From contig DYIH01000061.1 in NCBI GenBank assembly GCA_020723785.1, positions 387 to 8,629 on the forward strand: DNA of 8,243 nt. Reading direction: 5' to 3'. Positions 5,830-8,243 of the stretch are shown piece after piece. The stretch's first letter is position 1. The number at the start of each line of letters is the position of its first letter. Under the pieces are notes generated by a model. It made no database searches, was not told the DNA's origin, and worked only from the letters and a program-made list of their open reading frames with translations. The DNA comes from Thermaerobacter marianensis. GTDB taxonomy: Bacteria; Bacillota; Sulfobacillia; DYIH01. Made by a program: the position numbers and the translations under genes.

Positions 5830-5862
5830 GCGGCTCCTTCTCCAGGGCCGCTTTCTTTTTTT
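5830..5862 (+). terminator. Second, strong intrinsic terminator
   Basis: GCGGCTC (5830-5836) pairs with GGGCCGC (5845-5851), including one G-U pair, around an 8-base loop, followed by TTTCTTTTTTT (5852-5862). This is a canonical rho-independent terminator on the plus strand. It ends the degraded glutaredoxin-like transcription unit and insulates the downstream secreted-protein gene. Confidence 0.8.
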
Positions 5863-5927
5863 GTGAATGAGCGGCCCGGCCCGCCGCCGCGTCTAATCCG
5901 GTAAAAGGATGTGGAGGTGGTGCCGGT

Positions 5928-8021
5928 ATGAGAGAACTGCTTTTGCCGTTGCTGCTCACAGTAACCCTTGTGTTTGCCGGTTCGTTTGTGCCCGGTGCCG
6001 TTGGAGCACCTCCGGCGCAGGGCGGCACGGGCGGCGGAGCGGCGCCGGCCGCGGGTCGAGACTCGCCGCGGTTGGACCAGGCGCTGCCACGGGTGGGATC
6101 CTTCGCCCGGCTGAAGAAACTGCTACAGGAAGCGCGGCGGACCATGTCCTATGTGGAAGACGGCGTCATCGTCCGGAAGGCGGCCGGGTTACGGGCCGCG
6201 GCGGAGGCGCTGGCGGCGCCGGTCGAGTCACGGGCGGCCGCGGCGGAGCCCGCCGCCCCCGTCTACCCGACGGCCGGCGATGACTACTCCCGCACCAACG
6301 TCCAGGTGCAGGGTGTCGACGAGGCGGACGTCGTCAAGACGGACGGCGGATACATCTATCAGGTCAACGGCCGGCGTGTGATCATCGTCTGCGCCCACCC
6401 GGCGGAGGAGATGCGTGTCGCCGGCATCATCGATTTCGTGGACGGCGGCTTCCAACCCGTCGAGATCTACGTCGACGGCCAGCGGCTGATCCTGCTCGGA
6501 AACGCCGGGGCCTCGGTCAAGGTGCTGGTCTACGACATCACCGACCGCGCCGATCCACGGTTGGAGCGTGAAGCCGAGGTCGAAGGGGGTTACCTCACCT
6601 CCCGGAAGATCGGTTCGGCCCTGTACCTGGTGGCCAACAAGCCCCTCGACTATGCGCTCCTGTCGCGTGACGACGCCCCGCTGGACCCCGCCACCCCCCA
6701 TTACCGGGATTCGGCGGCGGGCGGCGTGCGCGCCGCCGTTCCCTACGAGGACGTGAGATACTTCCCCGACCACCTGGAGCCAAATTACCTGATCGTCGCC
6801 GGGCTTGATCTGGACCGCCCGGCGCAGGGGATGCACGTCGCCGCCTTTCTCGGCGGCGGGGAGACGGTGTACGCCTCGGCGGAGAATCTGTATGTGGCGG
6901 TGGCCCGGCATGACGGCGGCGCGCGCCCCGCGCCGCGCGGCGGCATCGCGGCATGGCCGCCCGGACCGGCCGATGCCGCCACGGCGGTGTACCGGTTCGC
7001 CCTCGCCGGCGGGCGGGCGGTGTTCCAAGCCAAGGGCGAGGTGCCCGGCAAGGTCTTGAACCAGTTTTCCATGGACGAGCACGAGGGCGCTTTCCGCATC
7101 GCCACCACCAGCGGCGAGGTTTGGCAGTCCGGCGCCCAGGCGGCGCGCAACAACCTCTATGTTTTGGACCCGGATCTGCGGATCGTGGGCCGGATCGAGG
7201 GGATCGCCCCCGGCGAGCGGATCTACTCCGTGCGCTTCATGGGCGATCGGGCCTACATGGTCACCTTCAAGAAGGTGGACCCGCTCTTCGTTCTCGACCT
7301 GGCCGACCCCCGCCGGCCGAGGATCCTCGGGGCGCTGAAGATCCCCGGTTACAGCGACTACCTGCACCCGTACGACGAAAACCACATCATCGGGTTCGGC
7401 AAGGACACCGTCGAAAGCGACGCCGAGCCGTGGGGCGGCGCGGGGGTGGCTTACTACCAGGGGCTGAAGGTGGCCCTCTTCGATGTCAGCGATCCCACGC
7501 GTCCTATGGAGCTGTTCAAGGAGATAATCGGCGACCGGGGCACGGACTCCGATCTGCTCCGTAACCACAAGGCCCTGCTGTTTTCCAGGGAGAAGGGGCT
7601 GCTGGCCTTTCCCGTCTCCCTGCACGAGGTCCGACCTGCGGCGGGCATGTCGCCGGGGGAGGGCGCGCTGCCGGGGCAGGGCGCGCCGCCGGGGCAGGGC
7701 GCACCGCTGGGACGGGGTGTTCCGCCGGGGCAGGGTGTTCCGCCGAAGCTGGCGTACGGCGAGTTCACCTTCCAGGGGCTGTATGTGTATCATCTCGACC
7801 TGGCGAACGGCTTCCGCCTGCGGGGCCGGATCAGCCACATGGAATCGGCCGGCTGGGCCGGGGCGGTGCGGGGCTGGCACGAAGACGACCGCCACGTGGA
7901 GCGGGGTCTCCATATCGGCGATACCCTCTACACGCTATCCCGGGGGATGATCCAGGCCCATGACCTGCGCGATCTAAGCGAGAAGAAGCGCCTGGCGTTG
8001 TCGGGGGTCTCCAGGCCTTAG
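5928..8021 (+). CDS. Exported protein with C-terminal beta-propeller domain (PF09826-like)
   Basis: This is a 697-residue protein. Residues 1-26 form a signal peptide (basic start, LLLPLLLTVTLVFAG core, cleavage probably after GAVGA), followed by a Gly/Ala/Pro-rich segment. A predicted helix at about 60-100 leads into the family hallmark TNVQVQGVDEADVVKTDG at residues 123-140, then repeated beta-rich blades (for example YIYQVNGRRVIIV, LILLGNAG, LYVLDPDLRIVGRIEG, AYMVTFKKVDPLFVLDL) and the conserved stretch around YSDYLHPYDENHIIGFGKD. This matches the secreted C-terminal beta-propeller family distantly related to WD40 repeats, whose biochemical role is not established. A Pro/Gly/Gln hexapeptide repeat insert lies at about 576-606, probably in a surface loop. 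The last residues (LRDLSEKKRLALSGVSRP) close the final blade. The start ATG is supported by GGAGGTGG about 8 nt upstream. It appears to be monocistronic: terminators precede it, and only non-coding sequence follows for 222 bp. Confidence 0.9.
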   Translation: MRELLLPLLLTVTLVFAGSFVPGAVGAPPAQGGTGGGAAPAAGRDSPRLDQALPRVGSFARLKKLLQEARRTMSYVEDGVIVRKAAGLRAAAEALAAPVESRAAAAEPAAPVYPTAGDDYSRTNVQVQGVDEADVVKTDGGYIYQVNGRRVIIVCAHPAEEMRVAGIIDFVDGGFQPVEIYVDGQRLILLGNAGASVKVLVYDITDRADPRLEREAEVEGGYLTSRKIGSALYLVANKPLDYALLSRDDAPLDPATPHYRDSAAGGVRAAVPYEDVRYFPDHLEPNYLIVAGLDLDRPAQGMHVAAFLGGGETVYASAENLYVAVARHDGGARPAPRGGIAAWPPGPADAATAVYRFALAGGRAVFQAKGEVPGKVLNQFSMDEHEGAFRIATTSGEVWQSGAQAARNNLYVLDPDLRIVGRIEGIAPGERIYSVRFMGDRAYMVTFKKVDPLFVLDLADPRRPRILGALKIPGYSDYLHPYDENHIIGFGKDTVESDAEPWGGAGVAYYQGLKVALFDVSDPTRPMELFKEIIGDRGTDSDLLRNHKALLFSREKGLLAFPVSLHEVRPAAGMSPGEGALPGQGAPPGQGAPLGRGVPPGQGVPPKLAYGEFTFQGLYVYHLDLANGFRLRGRISHMESAGWAGAVRGWHEDDRHVERGLHIGDTLYTLSRGMIQAHDLRDLSEKKRLALSGVSRP
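7653..7745 (+). repeat. Tandem 18-bp repeats coding a PPGQGx hexapeptide
   Basis: About five in-frame 18-bp units, with the clearest unit CCGCCGGGGCAGGG plus four variable bases, encode PGEGAL, PGQGAP, PGQGAP, LGRGVP and PGQGVP. They interrupt an otherwise conserved propeller domain between the SLHEV and YGEFTFQGLY strands. The unit preserves the frame and is prone to copy-number change. Confidence 0.8.
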
Positions 8022-8048
8022 GATCCGGGTGCCGCACCGGTGCTGGAG

Positions 8049-8146
8049 CCTATCGCACAACCTTCGTTGGTTGAAATATAACGGGGACAGGGCAGAGATC
8101 GTTGCTCTCCACCCGTCGGCCTCAATCTTCGGGGTTGTGCGACAGG
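8049..8146. mobile_element. 98-bp inverted-repeat-bounded element (MITE-like candidate)
   Basis: TCGCACAACC (8053-8062) is perfectly matched in inverse by GGTTGTGCGA (8133-8142). With one mismatch the repeat extends outward to CCT/AGG (8049, 8146), and it continues inward imperfectly as far as TTGA, giving termini of about 25 bp. The interior of about 70 bp has no coding capacity. No target-site duplication is visible in the flanks (TGGAG versus ACGAT). The same sequence can form alternative small hairpins at each end (CAACC-TTCGTT-GGTTG, 8058-8073, and CAATC-TTCGG-GGTTG, 8123-8137). It could instead be a structured RNA or regulatory element. Confidence 0.4.
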
Positions 8147-8202
8147 ACGATTATGGTAACATCCTCCTTTTCGGTGGATAGCCCCCCTACCGCGCATGGG
8201 TG

Positions 8203-8216
8203 GTGAAGTACTTCAC
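8203..8216. promoter_or_regulatory. 14-bp perfect palindrome, operator candidate
   Basis: GTGAAGTACTTCAC is a perfect uninterrupted palindrome in the non-coding region after the beta-propeller gene. With no loop it is more likely a dimeric-protein site than an RNA hairpin. The gene it would control lies outside the window. Confidence 0.35.
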
Positions 8217-8221
8217 TTCTC

Positions 8222-8243
8222 AAAAACCCTTGTCTTACAAGGG
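8222..8243 (-). terminator. Hairpin with T-tract for minus-strand transcription (window edge)
   Basis: CCCTTGT-CTT-ACAAGGG (8227-8243) is a perfect 7-bp stem with a 3-base loop. On the minus strand it is followed by TTTTT (the AAAAA at 8222-8226), as in an intrinsic terminator for a gene to the right of the window. Sequence beyond the edge could make it bidirectional and also serve the beta-propeller gene. Confidence 0.5.

Larger units (their letters stand above)
5583..5927. other. Intergenic stretch without an intact gene
   Basis: These 345 bases between the antitoxin start and the beta-propeller gene hold, in order, the minus-strand toxin-antitoxin promoter, the 3' remnant of a glutaredoxin-like gene and two tandem plus-strand terminators. 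A 65-base leader for the next gene follows, containing the SD GGAGGTGG about 8 nt before the ATG. In this leader I see only a weak -10 candidate (TCTAAT, 5892-5897) with no -35, so the promoter of the beta-propeller gene is unresolved. Confidence 0.6.

Noticed and set aside
6228..7913. Long minus-strand open frame of 561 codons opposite the beta-propeller gene
   Set aside because: Its translation is Arg/Val/Gly/His-rich with no recognisable domain, while the plus strand shows a signal peptide and family motifs. It is a GC-rich antisense shadow.
8034..8043. GCACCGGTGC palindrome after the beta-propeller stop, considered as a terminator stem
   Set aside because: There is no loop and no following T-tract. 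Short GC palindromes are frequent at this base composition.
8089..8151. Minus-strand short frame ending IIVLSHNPED before a TGA inside the inverted-repeat element
   Set aside because: Too short, with no start and SD in the same frame; the coding appearance is probably chance.

Overview
The window is GC-rich (roughly two-thirds G+C or higher by eye) with strong AGGAGG-type ribosome binding sites, GTG starts, TATAAT promoters and U-tract terminators. Together with a PF09826-type secreted beta-propeller protein and a Phd/HicB-like antitoxin, this suggests a high-GC Firmicute (Clostridia or a Symbiobacterium/Thermaerobacter-like lineage). That assignment is inference. No rRNA, tRNA or CRISPR array was seen.

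Layout. Bases 2-100 hold the 3' end of an unidentified plus-strand gene. It converges on a minus-strand two-gene operon (2226 to 109): an integral-membrane PAP2 phosphatase followed nine bases later by a nitrilase-superfamily amidohydrolase with an N-terminal membrane anchor or signal. Bases 2227-2421 are a divergent intergenic region with four tandem 16-bp GC-rich repeats. On the plus strand a hemerythrin-domain protein (2422-2850) is followed by a histidine-containing polytopic membrane protein (2911-3993). Between these two lie an extended -10 promoter and a perfect 10-bp inverted repeat whose right arm contains the Shine-Dalgarno of the membrane protein gene.

Bases 4000-5870 look like a decay and insertion zone. 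A SWIM zinc-finger gene is broken by a 1-nt deletion and an in-frame TAG, and it loses its 3' part next to a minus-strand toxin-antitoxin operon (5582 to 4912). That operon encodes an antitoxin that seems to join a Phd-like N-terminus to a HicB-like domain, and a HicA-like toxin lacking the usual GSH histidine. On its far side is a second remnant, the 3' end of a glutaredoxin-like (UXX-star type) gene with a 4-nt insertion, closed by two tandem intrinsic terminators.

The last gene (5928-8021) encodes a 697-residue exported protein with a C-terminal beta-propeller domain and an in-frame hexapeptide repeat insert. The final 222 bases are non-coding. They contain a 98-bp element bounded by inverted repeats (MITE-like), a 14-bp perfect palindrome and a hairpin with a T-tract oriented to the minus strand.

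Functional themes are cell-envelope lipid or amide chemistry (PAP2 plus nitrilase), a possible O2/NO/redox pair (hemerythrin plus His-containing membrane protein), and a toxin-antitoxin locus among degraded genes. The best candidates for something undescribed are the composite Phd-HicB antitoxin with its unusual HicA-like partner, and the promoter/SD inverted repeat at 2862-2902.
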